Source of the DNA: Rhodovastum sp963709085
GTDB lineage: Bacteria > Pseudomonadota > Alphaproteobacteria > Acetobacterales > Acetobacteraceae
Direction of reading: 5' to 3'
Assembly: GCA_963709085.1 (NCBI GenBank)
Contig: CAVPVB010000024.1
Span: 868,001-932,000, forward strand
Length of the DNA: 64,000 nucleotides
Part shown: positions 54,467 to 63,295 of the stretch, piece by piece
Layout of the letters: each line of letters opens with the position of its first letter
How positions within the stretch are numbered: position 1 is the first letter of the stretch
Program-made: the position numbers and the translations under genes
The notes under the pieces: generated by a model
Databases searched by the model: none
What the model was told of the DNA's origin: nothing
The model's input: the letters and a program-made list of their open reading frames with translations, nothing else

Positions 54467-55065
54467 GCGCGCAAATCCCTGATGAGGCGGCGGATGGCCC
54501 GCAGCGCATGATGGCGCGACAGGCCGGTGCGCACCACCAGATCGGCGCGGCGGCGCTTTTCGCCGTCCGGCATCTGGCGGGCCAGCACCGCCTCGATCTG
54601 GGCCGTGTCCAGTTGCCGCCGCCGGCGCACCCGCGCGATCTGCACCGGGCGCGGCGCGGAGACCACGACGACAAAATCGACCCGCCGGTCGCCGCCGGTT
54701 TCCAGCAGCAGCGGGATGTCGAGCACGGCGATGCGCGCCCCGGACCGGCGGGCCAGGGCGAGGAATTTTTCTTCCGCGCGCCGCACCATGGGGTGGATGA
54801 TCGATTCCAGGCGCTTCAGCGCGGGTGGGTCGGTCAGCACCCGGTTGCGCAGGGCGGGGCGGTCCAGCACGCGGCGGCCCTGCGCGTCGGTGCGGACCGT
54901 GCCGGGGAAGGCCGCCGCGATGGCGCGCAGCGCCGGGCCAGACGGCGCCTGCAGGGCGTGCACCGCGGCGTCGGCGTCGAATACCGGAATATGCGCGCGC
55001 CGGAAGGCGGCGGCGGCGGTGGACTTGCCCATGCCGATCCCGCCGGTCAGCCCGATCACCTGCAT
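54463..55065 (-). CDS. coaE: Dephospho-CoA kinase
   Basis: A 200-residue P-loop kinase for the last step of CoA synthesis. The N-terminus MQVIGLTGGIGMGKSTAAAA has the P-loop (residues 8-16); PVFDADAAVH and IPLLLETGGDRRVDFVVVVS (lid region) are present. The ATG at 55065 is chosen because the P-loop must be close to the N-terminus. Confidence 0.95.
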   Translation of the reverse strand: MQVIGLTGGIGMGKSTAAAAFRRAHIPVFDADAAVHALQAPSGPALRAIAAAFPGTVRTDAQGRRVLDRPALRNRVLTDPPALKRLESIIHPMVRRAEEKFLALARRSGARIAVLDIPLLLETGGDRRVDFVVVVSAPRPVQIARVRRRRQLDTAQIEAVLARQMPDGEKRRRADLVVRTGLSRHHALRAIRRLIRDLRA

Positions 55066-55238
55066 ATTCGTTCGTGCCCCATGCGAGCGCAGCACCAAGC
55101 ACGCCGGGGCAGGGCGGAGCAAGGCCATCGGGATTCTTGAAAATGACACGTCCCGGCCCGCGCGTGCGACGCTATCTGGTTGCTTTGCCTGCTGCTTGCG
55201 AGGCAACTCGGGCAGAGTTTCATGCACGCAGGAATCCG

Positions 55239-56024
55239 ATGATGGCACTCGAACGGCGGCTGGCAGCCGGCATCCGCATCGCCGAACAGGCCGGCGCGCT
55301 CGCGCTCGGCCTGCGCCCGCCGCCGGGGGCGGCCACCACCGCCACGCTGAAAAGCGCGCAGAACTGGCTGACCGAAGCCGACGGCACAGTGGAGGATTTC
55401 GTCGCCCGGGCACTGGCGGAGGCATTTCCGGAAGACGGGTTCCAGGGCGAGGAAACCGGCAATGGTCGCGCCGGCCGGCTGCGCTGGGTGCTCGACCCGA
55501 TCGACGGCACCTCCAACTTCGCCCGCGGCGGCGACCGCTGGTGCGTCTCGCTCGGGCTGATCGAGGACCGCACCGCGCTGCTCGGCGTGCTGGTGGCCCC
55601 TGCCCTGCGCGAGACCTTCGCCGCCCGCCTGGGCGGCGGCGCCACCCGCAACGGGGCGCCGATCCGCGCCGCCGCCACCACCGACCTGCATCGCGCCATC
55701 GTCGAGGTCGGCTGGTCGCCGCGGGTGCCGAACGCGCGCTACTGGCAGCTTGTGGCCGATGTGATGAACGCCGGGGCGGCGACGCGCGGCGGCGGCTCCG
55801 GTGCCATGGGCCTGGCCGACGTCGCCGCCGGCCGGATCGATGCCTACGTGGAGATGCATATCAATTTGTGGGACGTAGCGGCCGGGCTGGCCATCCTGGC
55901 CGAGGCCGGGGCGCATGTCTCCCCCTTCCTCGAGGGCGACGGCCCGGTCTCCGGCAACCCGATCCTGGCGGCGGCCCCGGGCATTGCCGAGGCGCTGGCG
56001 GGGATAGCGGGTTTCACGGTTTAG
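55239..56024 (+). CDS. Inositol monophosphatase family phosphatase
   Basis: A 261-residue Mg-dependent phosphatase. Metal ligands are in FQGEETG (Glu71-Glu72), LDPIDGTSNF (86-95) and NLWDVAAG near the C-terminus. The substrate could be inositol phosphate, histidinol phosphate (HisN) or PAP; nothing in the sequence decides. Starts ATG at 55239 or the next codon. Confidence 0.88.
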   Translation: MMALERRLAAGIRIAEQAGALALGLRPPPGAATTATLKSAQNWLTEADGTVEDFVARALAEAFPEDGFQGEETGNGRAGRLRWVLDPIDGTSNFARGGDRWCVSLGLIEDRTALLGVLVAPALRETFAARLGGGATRNGAPIRAAATTDLHRAIVEVGWSPRVPNARYWQLVADVMNAGAATRGGGSGAMGLADVAAGRIDAYVEMHINLWDVAAGLAILAEAGAHVSPFLEGDGPVSGNPILAAAPGIAEALAGIAGFTV

Positions 56025-56090
56025 TCACGGACCGCTGGCTTGCGCGCCCCTATAGGTGCTAGCCATTCGCAGCCAATCAGGGGAGATCAT

Positions 56091-57701
56091 ATGTCGGAAG
56101 TCGCCGTTGCTGCCGGCTCGGGTCCGGTCGCACGACCGCAACTCGACCATAAGGCGCCGCTCGCCGGCGCTATCATGTTCATTGGATTGCTGATCGCCGG
56201 CGTGGCCTACATGGCGTACGGGCTGAACACGAATATCGCTGAAGCCGGCACGCCGCCGCTGGCGATCGGCGCTTTCGTGCTGCTCGGCCTGTCGCTGCTG
56301 ATTGCGCTCGGCTTCGAGTTCGTGAACGGCTTCCACGACACCGCCAACGCGGTCGCCACCGTCATCTACACGCACGCCATGCCCGCCAACCTGGCGGTGG
56401 TGTATTCCGGCTGCCTCAACCTGCTCGGTGTGGTGACGTCCTCCGGCGCGGTCGCCTTCGCCATCATCAGCCTGCTGCCGGTCGAATTGATCCTGCAGGT
56501 CGGCAGCAATGCCGGCTTCGCCATGATCTTCGCCCTGCTGATCGCCGCCATCATCTGGAACCTGGGCACCTGGGCGCTGGGCATTCCGAACAGTTCCTCG
56601 CACACGCTGGTCGGCTCGATCATCGGCGTGGGCCTCGCCAACCAGATCATGAGCCCCGCCGGCACCGTCACCTCGGGGGTGGACTGGAACCAGGCGATCG
56701 GCGTGTTCCGCGCCCTCCTGTTCAGCCCGCTGGTCGGCTTCGTCGGCTCCGCCCTGCTGCTGCTGGCAATGAAGTTCGTGGTGCGCAAGCCGTCGCTCTA
56801 TTCGGCGCCGGACACCAGCAAGCCGCCGCCACTCTACATCCGCGGCCTGCTCATCCTGACCTGCGGCAGCGTCTCCTTCGCGCACGGCTCGAATGACGGG
56901 CAGAAGGGCATGGGCCTGATCATGCTCATCCTGATCGGCGCGATGCCGACCGCCTACGCCCTGAACCGCGCCACCCCGACCCCCAACGTTGCCACCTTCG
57001 TGGCGGCGATGGAGCAGACCAGCGACCTGCTGCAGCGCCACGGCGCCATCGGCAACGAGACACCGGAGGCAGCCCGCCGGGCAGTCGAGAACGCCGTCCG
57101 CACCCGCGATTTCTCCGACCCGGCGGTGGATCTCGGCATCGCCAACCTGGCCCGCGACATCGCCGCGCAGGTCGGCAACTATGGCGCGATCAACAAGGTT
57201 CCCGCGACCGCGGTGCAGAACGTCCGCAACGAGATGTACATCGCCAGCGAGGCGGTGCGGCTGATGCCGAAGGATCTCTACAGCGACGACGAGAAGAAGG
57301 TGTTCGCGAACTTCAAGTCCGAGCTTGACCACGGCACCCGCTACATTCCGTTCTGGGTGAAGGTGTCGGTGGCGATCGCCCTCGGCCTCGGCACCATGGT
57401 CGGCTGGAAGCGCATCGTGGTGACGGTGGGCGAGAAGATCGGCAAGGCGCACCTGACCTACGGCCAGGGCGCGGCGGCGGAAATGATCGCCGCCGGGACC
57501 ATCATGGCGGCCGACATCTATGGCCTGCCGGTTTCCACCACCCACGTGCTGTCCTCGGGTGTGGCCGGCACCATGGCGGCCAACGGCTCGGGCCTGCAAT
57601 GGGGCACGATCCGCAGTCTGGCCGCTGCCTGGGTGCTGACCCTGCCGGCGGCGATTATCCTGTCCGGGACGCTTTATTACCTGTTCCGGTCGGTTCTGTA
57701 A
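56091..57701 (+). CDS. pit: PiT-family inorganic phosphate transporter
   Basis: A 536-residue permease with two related membrane halves. The duplicated PD001131 signature is visible as GFEFVNGFHDTANAVATVIY and SFAHGSNDGQKGMGLIMLI. The large soluble insert between halves (about residues 300-430) is typical of the alphaproteobacterial Pit. The ATG at 56091 follows GGGGAG. The only other phosphate transport gene in the window is the pstB relic at 20.7 kb. Confidence 0.93.
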   Translation: MSEVAVAAGSGPVARPQLDHKAPLAGAIMFIGLLIAGVAYMAYGLNTNIAEAGTPPLAIGAFVLLGLSLLIALGFEFVNGFHDTANAVATVIYTHAMPANLAVVYSGCLNLLGVVTSSGAVAFAIISLLPVELILQVGSNAGFAMIFALLIAAIIWNLGTWALGIPNSSSHTLVGSIIGVGLANQIMSPAGTVTSGVDWNQAIGVFRALLFSPLVGFVGSALLLLAMKFVVRKPSLYSAPDTSKPPPLYIRGLLILTCGSVSFAHGSNDGQKGMGLIMLILIGAMPTAYALNRATPTPNVATFVAAMEQTSDLLQRHGAIGNETPEAARRAVENAVRTRDFSDPAVDLGIANLARDIAAQVGNYGAINKVPATAVQNVRNEMYIASEAVRLMPKDLYSDDEKKVFANFKSELDHGTRYIPFWVKVSVAIALGLGTMVGWKRIVVTVGEKIGKAHLTYGQGAAAEMIAAGTIMAADIYGLPVSTTHVLSSGVAGTMAANGSGLQWGTIRSLAAAWVLTLPAAIILSGTLYYLFRSVL

Positions 57702-57825
57702 GGAAGCAAGGCCAGGGGCTCTGCCCCTGGACCCCGCTAAGGGCGGAGCCCTTAGAACCCATTCTTTTGGAGTGTCTCGACGAAAGAGCGAGGCCAGGGG
57801 GCAGCGGCCCCTTGGCCTCGCTTTG
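57702..57825. repeat. Dispersed palindromic repeat between pit and aapP
   Basis: CCAGGGGCTCTGCCCCTGG and AAGGGCGGAGCCCTTAGAAC, then a second hairpin AGCGAGGCCAGGGGGCAGCG with its complement GGCCTCGCTTTG. It separates two convergent genes, which fits a two-way terminator. Confidence 0.85.
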
Positions 57826-58593
57826 TTAGTGCCCCCGCAAAATCTGCGACAGGAACAGTTTCAGCCGGTCCGTCTGCGGATTCTCGAACATCTCATGCGG
57901 CGAATTGCTCTCCACGATCTCGCCGCGGTCCATGAACACCACCCGGTCCGCCACCCGCCGTGCGAACCCCATCTCGTGCGTCACGCACACCATCGTCATG
58001 CCCGATTCCGCCAGCTCGATCATGGTGTCGAGCACTTCCTTGATCATCTCGGGGTCGAGCGCGGAGGTGGGTTCGTCGAACAGCATGATCTTCGGCTTCA
58101 TGCACAGCGCCCGCGCGATCGCCACCCGCTGCTGCTGGCCGCCGGAAAGCTGGCCCGGATATTTCTTCGCCTGCTCGGGAATCTTCACCCGGCGCAGATA
58201 GTCCATCGCCTGTTCCTCGGCCTCGGCCTTGGGCGTCTTGCGCACCCAGATCGGCGCCAGGGTGCAGTTCTCCAGCACGGTCAGATGCGGAAACAGGTTG
58301 AACGACTGGAACACCATGCCGACCTCGCGCCGGATGGTGTCCAGCGCCCGCAGATCGTCGGTCAGTTCGGTGCCGTCCACGACGATGCGGCCTTCCTGGT
58401 GGGTCTCCAGGCGGTTGATGCAGCGGATCATGGTGGACTTGCCCGAGCCCGACGGGCCGCACACCACCACGCGCTCGCGCGCCTCCACCGTCAGCGACAC
58501 GTCGCGCAGCACATGCATGCTGCCGTACCATTTGTTGACGCGGTCGAGCACGATCGCGGGGGCGTCATCGCTCACGGTGGCGACCTGGCTCAT
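57826..58593 (-). CDS. aapP: General L-amino-acid ABC transporter, ATPase
   Basis: A 255-residue polar-amino-acid ATPase. Walker A GPSGSGKST, signature LSGGQQQRVAIARAL, Walker B IMLFDEPTSALD, and H-loop VTHEMGFAR are clear. The last gene of aapJQMP, 14 bp after aapM. Confidence 0.95.
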   Translation of the reverse strand: MSQVATVSDDAPAIVLDRVNKWYGSMHVLRDVSLTVEARERVVVCGPSGSGKSTMIRCINRLETHQEGRIVVDGTELTDDLRALDTIRREVGMVFQSFNLFPHLTVLENCTLAPIWVRKTPKAEAEEQAMDYLRRVKIPEQAKKYPGQLSGGQQQRVAIARALCMKPKIMLFDEPTSALDPEMIKEVLDTMIELAESGMTMVCVTHEMGFARRVADRVVFMDRGEIVESNSPHEMFENPQTDRLKLFLSQILRGH

Positions 58594-58607
58594 GCGGGGA
58601 TTTCCTC

Positions 58608-59753
58608 TCAGCGGTTGCGGGCGCGGCTGAACTCGCGTTCCAGCCCGCGGCTGTATTTGGACATGGCGAAACAGAAGGCGAAATAGATCACCGCCAGCAT
58701 GAGATAGATTTCGTTGGCGAAACCCTGCCAGGCCGGCTCGGATGAGGCGATCCGACCGGTGGTCAGCAGATCGAAGATGCCGATGATCAGCACCAGCGAT
58801 GTGTCCTTGAAGAAGCCGATGAAGGTGTTCACCAGCGGCGGAATCACCAGCCGCAGCGCCTGCGGCAGGATGATCAGCCCGGTTTTCTGCCAGTACGACA
58901 GCCCGAGCGCGTCGGCCGCCTCGTACTGGCCTTTCGGCAGCGCCTGCAGCCCGCCGCGCACCACTTCGGCCAGATAGGCGGCGGCGAACAGGATGAAGGC
59001 GATCTGCGCGCGCAGCAGCTTGTCGGGGTTCATGCCGACCGGCATGAACAGCGGGAACATCACGCTGGCCATGAACAGCAGGCTGATCAGCGGCACGCCG
59101 CGGATCAGTTCCACATACAGCACGCACAGAACCTTCACCGCCGGCAGGTTGGTCGAACGCCGGCCCAGCGCCACCAGCACGGAAAGCGGAAACGCGAAGG
59201 CCAGGCCGAAGGTGGCGAGAATAAGCGTGATCGGCAGCCCGCCCCACTGATCCTGCGGCACGAATTCCAGGCCCAGCACGCCGCCCCACATCAGCACCCC
59301 GATGGCGGCCAGCGCCGCCGCCCAGATCAGCAGCAATTCGCGCCGCCAGAACCGGCGCATGGCTGAAACGACGTACAGCCCGATGAACAGCAGAACGCAC
59401 AAAGCCGGCCGCCATTGCTGCTCGTAGGGAAAGCTGCCGAACAGGATGAAGCGCCACTTGTCGCCGAGCACCGCCCAGCACGCGCCGGCGGGGCTGGCGG
59501 TGCGGCAGATGGTGGCGTCCGGCTGGCCGAGTTCGTTGACCGGCACCGACCAGGTCGCATTCAGGACGGCCCAGGCGAAGAAGCTCAGCCCCCAACGGAT
59601 GATCAGGTAGCCCAGCAGCAACGTGATCGCGGTGGACCACCAGGAGTTGAACAGGTTGGCGCGCAGCCAGCCAACCGGACCGACGATTCCGGCCGGCGGG
59701 CGGTCGCGGGTGGGGGCGGCAACGACGCTTGCGGCGGCGGCAGACTGGCTCAT
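58608..59753 (-). CDS. aapM: General L-amino-acid ABC transporter, permease
   Basis: A 381-residue His/Glu/Gln/Arg/opine-type permease with about eight membrane helices. VELIRGVPLISLLF and GGLQALPKGQYEAADALGLS (EAA loop) bind the ATPase. The ATG at 59753 follows the aapQ stop by 1 bp, so an earlier start is unlikely. Confidence 0.93.
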   Translation of the reverse strand: MSQSAAAASVVAAPTRDRPPAGIVGPVGWLRANLFNSWWSTAITLLLGYLIIRWGLSFFAWAVLNATWSVPVNELGQPDATICRTASPAGACWAVLGDKWRFILFGSFPYEQQWRPALCVLLFIGLYVVSAMRRFWRRELLLIWAAALAAIGVLMWGGVLGLEFVPQDQWGGLPITLILATFGLAFAFPLSVLVALGRRSTNLPAVKVLCVLYVELIRGVPLISLLFMASVMFPLFMPVGMNPDKLLRAQIAFILFAAAYLAEVVRGGLQALPKGQYEAADALGLSYWQKTGLIILPQALRLVIPPLVNTFIGFFKDTSLVLIIGIFDLLTTGRIASSEPAWQGFANEIYLMLAVIYFAFCFAMSKYSRGLEREFSRARNR

Positions 59754-59754
59754 G

Positions 59755-60963
59755 TCAGCGCTCCACCAGCGCAATATGCGCGTTGTACCAGTTCATGAAC
59801 AGGCTGATCGACAGGCTGATGGTGAGGTAAACCGCCATGATCAGGGCGATGCCCTCGATGGCCTGGCCGGTCTGGTTCAGCGTGGTGCTGGCGATCGACA
59901 CCACGTCCTGATAGCCGATCGCGACCGCCAGGGAGGAATTCTTGGTCAGGTTCAGGTACTGGCTGGTTATCGGCGGGATGATCACCCGCAGCGCCTGCGG
60001 CAGCACCACCAGGCGCAGCGCCATGCCGGGTCGCAGGCCGAGCGCCGCGGCCGCTTCGATCTGCCCTTGCGGCACCGCCTGGATGCCGGAGCGCACGATC
60101 TCGGCGATATAGGCGGCGGTATAGGTCACCAGACCAATCAGCAGCGCGCCGTATTCCGGGCTGATCGTGCCGCCGCCCTGGAAGTTGAAGCCGCGCAGCA
60201 CCGGATAGTCCAGCGTGAACGGGGCGCCGAGGGCGGCCCAGACGAGCGCCGGAAAACCCACCAGCAGGCCGAGCGCCACCGGCCAGACCGGCGGACGGAG
60301 GCCGGTGGCTTCCTGCCGCCTTGTCGCCAGCCGTGCCCAGACCAGCGTGCCGAGCACCCCCAGCAGGAAGGCGGCCAGAATCCACCAATGCGCATCCTGC
60401 CAGTCGAGCAGCGGCACCTTAATGCCCCGGTTGGACAGGAACACGGCATCGCCCAGCCGCCAGGATTGTCGCGGCCCGGGCAGGGTCTGCAGCAGCCCGT
60501 ACCAGAACAGCAATTGCAGCAGCACCGGCAGGTCGCGCAGCCCCTCGACGTAAACCGCCGAAACCCGCGCCACCAGCCAGTTGCGCGACAGCCGGCCGAT
60601 GCCGATCAGGGTGCCCAGGATGGTGGCCAGCACCACCCCGACCACCGCCACCTTCAGCGTGTTCAGCACGCCGACGATCAGGGCGCGGCCGTAGGTGTTA
60701 ACGGAAGGGTCGAACGGGATCAGGTGCTCGCCGATCGGGATGCCGGCGTTGTGGGACAGGAAGCCGAAGCCGGTGGCGATGTGGCGGGCTTCCAGGTTCC
60801 GCGTGGTGTTGCCGACCAGGTACCAGATCACCGCGGCCAGAGCGCCGATGATCAGGACCTGCCAGACAATGTTGCGCAGCAGCGGGTCCGACCAGGACAG
60901 ACGGATTCGTCGCTTCGGGGCGACGCGGCCGGACAGACGCGGATCGGCGATGGTTCCGGACAT
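59755..60963 (-). CDS. aapQ: General L-amino-acid ABC transporter, permease
   Basis: A 402-residue permease, paralogue of AapM. VYVEGLRDLPVLLQLLFWYG and GIQAVPQGQIEAAAALGLRP (EAA loop) are visible. The ATG at 60963 is chosen since the upstream part is not conserved-looking. It lies 230 bp after aapJ, with a hairpin in the gap. Confidence 0.93.
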   Translation of the reverse strand: MSGTIADPRLSGRVAPKRRIRLSWSDPLLRNIVWQVLIIGALAAVIWYLVGNTTRNLEARHIATGFGFLSHNAGIPIGEHLIPFDPSVNTYGRALIVGVLNTLKVAVVGVVLATILGTLIGIGRLSRNWLVARVSAVYVEGLRDLPVLLQLLFWYGLLQTLPGPRQSWRLGDAVFLSNRGIKVPLLDWQDAHWWILAAFLLGVLGTLVWARLATRRQEATGLRPPVWPVALGLLVGFPALVWAALGAPFTLDYPVLRGFNFQGGGTISPEYGALLIGLVTYTAAYIAEIVRSGIQAVPQGQIEAAAALGLRPGMALRLVVLPQALRVIIPPITSQYLNLTKNSSLAVAIGYQDVVSIASTTLNQTGQAIEGIALIMAVYLTISLSISLFMNWYNAHIALVER

Positions 60964-61131
60964 GATCGGCAGCGGCCCTCGCGGTTCAGAATATCGAAAA
61001 TGGTCTCGCGGCGGAAAAAGACAAGCAATAACCGGGCCGTCAGGAATGCACATCCCGCGGGCCAGGAAGCGCCATCGTGCACATCCCGGCGGCGCATGGC
61101 AATCCCGCCATTCCGAAATAAAAGGTCAGCA

Positions 61132-61172
61132 AACAAACGGGCCGCTCCCCGCCGGAGAACGGCCCGTTTCGA
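61132..61172 (-). terminator. Hairpin between aapJ and aapQ
   Basis: On the minus strand AAACGGGCCG pairs with CGGCCCGTTT (10-bp stem, loop of 15) and is followed by GTTTGTTTG. It may be a partial terminator that lowers expression of the permeases relative to the binding protein, or an mRNA 3' stabiliser. Confidence 0.7.
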
Positions 61173-61193
61173 AATAATAATACCGGAGAAATC

Positions 61194-62234
61194 TCAGCGC
61201 ATCGGCGGCGCGTATTGCAGCCCACCCTTGTTCCACAGCGCATTAATGCCGCGCGGCACGCCGAGAACGGAAATGTTGCGGTCCCAGGTCTCGCCGAAAT
61301 TGCCGACCTGCTTCACCACATTATAGGCGAACTTGTTGTCTACCCCGAGCGCCTTGCCCATGTCGCCTTCCAGCCCGAGCAGCCGGCGCAGCTCCGGCAC
61401 CTTGGTGGCGGCGAAGCTGTCGATGTTCTTGCTGGTGATGCCGTTTTCCTCGGCAATCAGGGTGGCGAAATAGGTCCAGCGGACCAGGTCGAAGAATTTG
61501 TCGTCGCCCTTGCGCACCACGTAGCCCAGCGGCTCCTTGCTGATCGTCTCCGGCAGCAGCACCAGGTCGTTCTTGCTCGGCTGGGTGGCGCGGAACGTCG
61601 CCAGCTGCGACCCGTCGGTCGAATAGGCGTCGCAGCGGCCGGACAGGAAGGCGCCCTGGATCTCGGACAGGTCCTGGATCAGAATCGGAGTGAATTTCAG
61701 ATTGTTGACCCGGAAATAGTCGTCAATCGCCAGTTCGGTGGAGGTGCCCGGCTGCACGCAGATGGTGGCGCCGTCGAGTTCCTTGACCGACTTCACCCCG
61801 GTCGCTTTCTTCACCAGAAAAGCCGTGCCGTCATAGTAGTTCACCCCGGCGAACAGCAGGCCCAGGTTGGCCTCGCGGCCGAGGGTCCAGGTGGTGTCGC
61901 GCACCAGCAGGTCCACTTCGCCCGATTGCAGGGCGGTGAAGCGGTTGGTGGTGGTCAACGGCACGAACTTCACCTTGTTCGCCTCGCCCAGGATGGCGGC
62001 GGCGATGTTGCGACAGGAATCCGCGTCCAGCCCGCGCATCACGCCCTGGCTGTCGGGCAGCGAAAAGCCGGGCACATTGCCGGCCACGCCGCAGACGAGC
62101 TGGCCGCGCGCCTTGATGGCATCGAGGGTCGCCGAGCCGCTGCCCTGAGCATGCCCGGCACCAGCGGCAAGCAGCGCGCCGGCAAGCATGGAGCCGGCCA
62201 TGAACACAGTTCGGACAAGGATCGATAGCAACAT
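61194..62234 (-). CDS. aapJ: General L-amino-acid ABC transporter, binding protein
   Basis: A 346-residue periplasmic protein with a signal peptide cleaved near GHAQ. TLDAIKARGQLVCGVAGNVP, GFSLPDSQGVMRGLDADSCR and VKELDGATICVQPGTSTEL follow the AapJ/BztA pattern. The ATG at 62234 has AGGAGA upstream. It heads the operon, divergent from a DUF1489 gene. Confidence 0.95.
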   Translation of the reverse strand: MLLSILVRTVFMAGSMLAGALLAAGAGHAQGSGSATLDAIKARGQLVCGVAGNVPGFSLPDSQGVMRGLDADSCRNIAAAILGEANKVKFVPLTTTNRFTALQSGEVDLLVRDTTWTLGREANLGLLFAGVNYYDGTAFLVKKATGVKSVKELDGATICVQPGTSTELAIDDYFRVNNLKFTPILIQDLSEIQGAFLSGRCDAYSTDGSQLATFRATQPSKNDLVLLPETISKEPLGYVVRKGDDKFFDLVRWTYFATLIAEENGITSKNIDSFAATKVPELRRLLGLEGDMGKALGVDNKFAYNVVKQVGNFGETWDRNISVLGVPRGINALWNKGGLQYAPPMR

Positions 62235-62389
62235 TGTATATCTCTCCTGGATGGGGCGGGGGTCGCCCGCTGGCGGCCGACAATGCGTCGGACCCGCCCT
62301 GCAATCAATGGCGGGTTGCGTTAACATCATAGCGTAGCCCGGCCCGAGCGCGGCTTGCCCCGCGCCGCGTCCTCCGCCACACCATCCGC

Positions 62390-62815
62390 ATGCTCCACAT
62401 GATGAAGCTGGCGGTCGGCATCCGCGACATTGCCCATCTGCGCGAGGTGCAGGCCGGCCGCCTCGCCGCCAACGGCACGCTGCGCCACCTCACCCGCAGC
62501 TTTCCCCGCCGCGCCGCGGACATCCTGGATGGCGGCTCGATGTACTGGGTCATCGCCGGTGCCATGGTGGTGCGCCAGCGCATTCCCGACATCGCCGAAG
62601 CCGCCTACGAGGACGGGTCCGCCTGTGCCGCCATCCATCTGGAGCCGGCGCTGGTGCCGGTGGCCGGGCGCCCGACCCGGCCGTTCCAGGGCTGGCGCTA
62701 CCTGGCCGCCGACGCCGCCCCGCCCGATCTCGCCGCCGGCAGCGATAATGTGCATGGCCTGGACCGGCTGCCGGAAGCGCTCCGCCGCGAACTGCAGGAA
62801 CTCGGCCTGCTCTAG
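62390..62815 (+). CDS. DUF1489-family protein
   Basis: A 141-residue protein. HMMKLAVGIRDIAHLREVQA at the start and SMYWVIAGAMVVRQRI and FQGWRYLAADAAPPDL follow the DUF1489 pattern found in alphaproteobacteria. The function is unknown. A single gene, divergent from aapJ. Confidence 0.85.
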   Translation: MLHMMKLAVGIRDIAHLREVQAGRLAANGTLRHLTRSFPRRAADILDGGSMYWVIAGAMVVRQRIPDIAEAAYEDGSACAAIHLEPALVPVAGRPTRPFQGWRYLAADAAPPDLAAGSDNVHGLDRLPEALRRELQELGLL

Positions 62816-62920
62816 GTTATTTCGCTTGCGGTAATTCGGGCGATCGTTCATAATTATATCAGGTGACTATCATGCGTTATTCGCCTCATCTCTGAACCCG
62901 TGTTTTCCGTGGAGCGCGCC

Positions 62921-63112
62921 GTGATCCTCTCCCGCAGACATCTCCTGGCGTCCTTCGGCCTGGCTCTGCCGGCCGCGGCGCTCGTGGCACCCAGGGCAAA
63001 TGCCGCCACCGCTTCCGTTCCCCACAAGAAACACAAATCCCGGCACGGCACCGTCCAGGCCTCGCACAAGCACCACAAGCCCGCCGCCACGCCGGCCACC
63101 ACCCAGGGCTGA
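62921..63112 (+). CDS. Small Tat-type exported His/Lys-rich peptide
   Basis: A 63-residue product from a GTG with GGAG 6 bp upstream. SRRHLLASFGLALPAAALVA is a twin-arginine signal; the mature part (about 30 residues) is PHKKHKSRHGTVQASHKHHK, rich in His and Lys, a possible metal binder. No family is known. Without the ribosome site the small size would leave doubt. Confidence 0.55.
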   Translation: MILSRRHLLASFGLALPAAALVAPRANAATASVPHKKHKSRHGTVQASHKHHKPAATPATTQG

Positions 63113-63295
63113 ATTTACGTGCGTGCCTGACCGGTCGCGGACCGTCGTCAGGCGGGGAACGAGAGGGCTATCTTGCGCAGAGCGGGGCTTCGGCTGATCA
63201 TTCCGGCCCGGCAAGCACGGGACCCGGCCCCTCTTGTACGGCAGATGATGCCGGCGGCCTGATCTGAGCGACCCCGCCTGACACCGGAGATCCCG

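Noticed and set aside
63113..63295. A purine riboswitch before the NCS2 permease
   Set aside because: The conserved purine-aptamer core could not be found; only general GC-rich hairpins are there.
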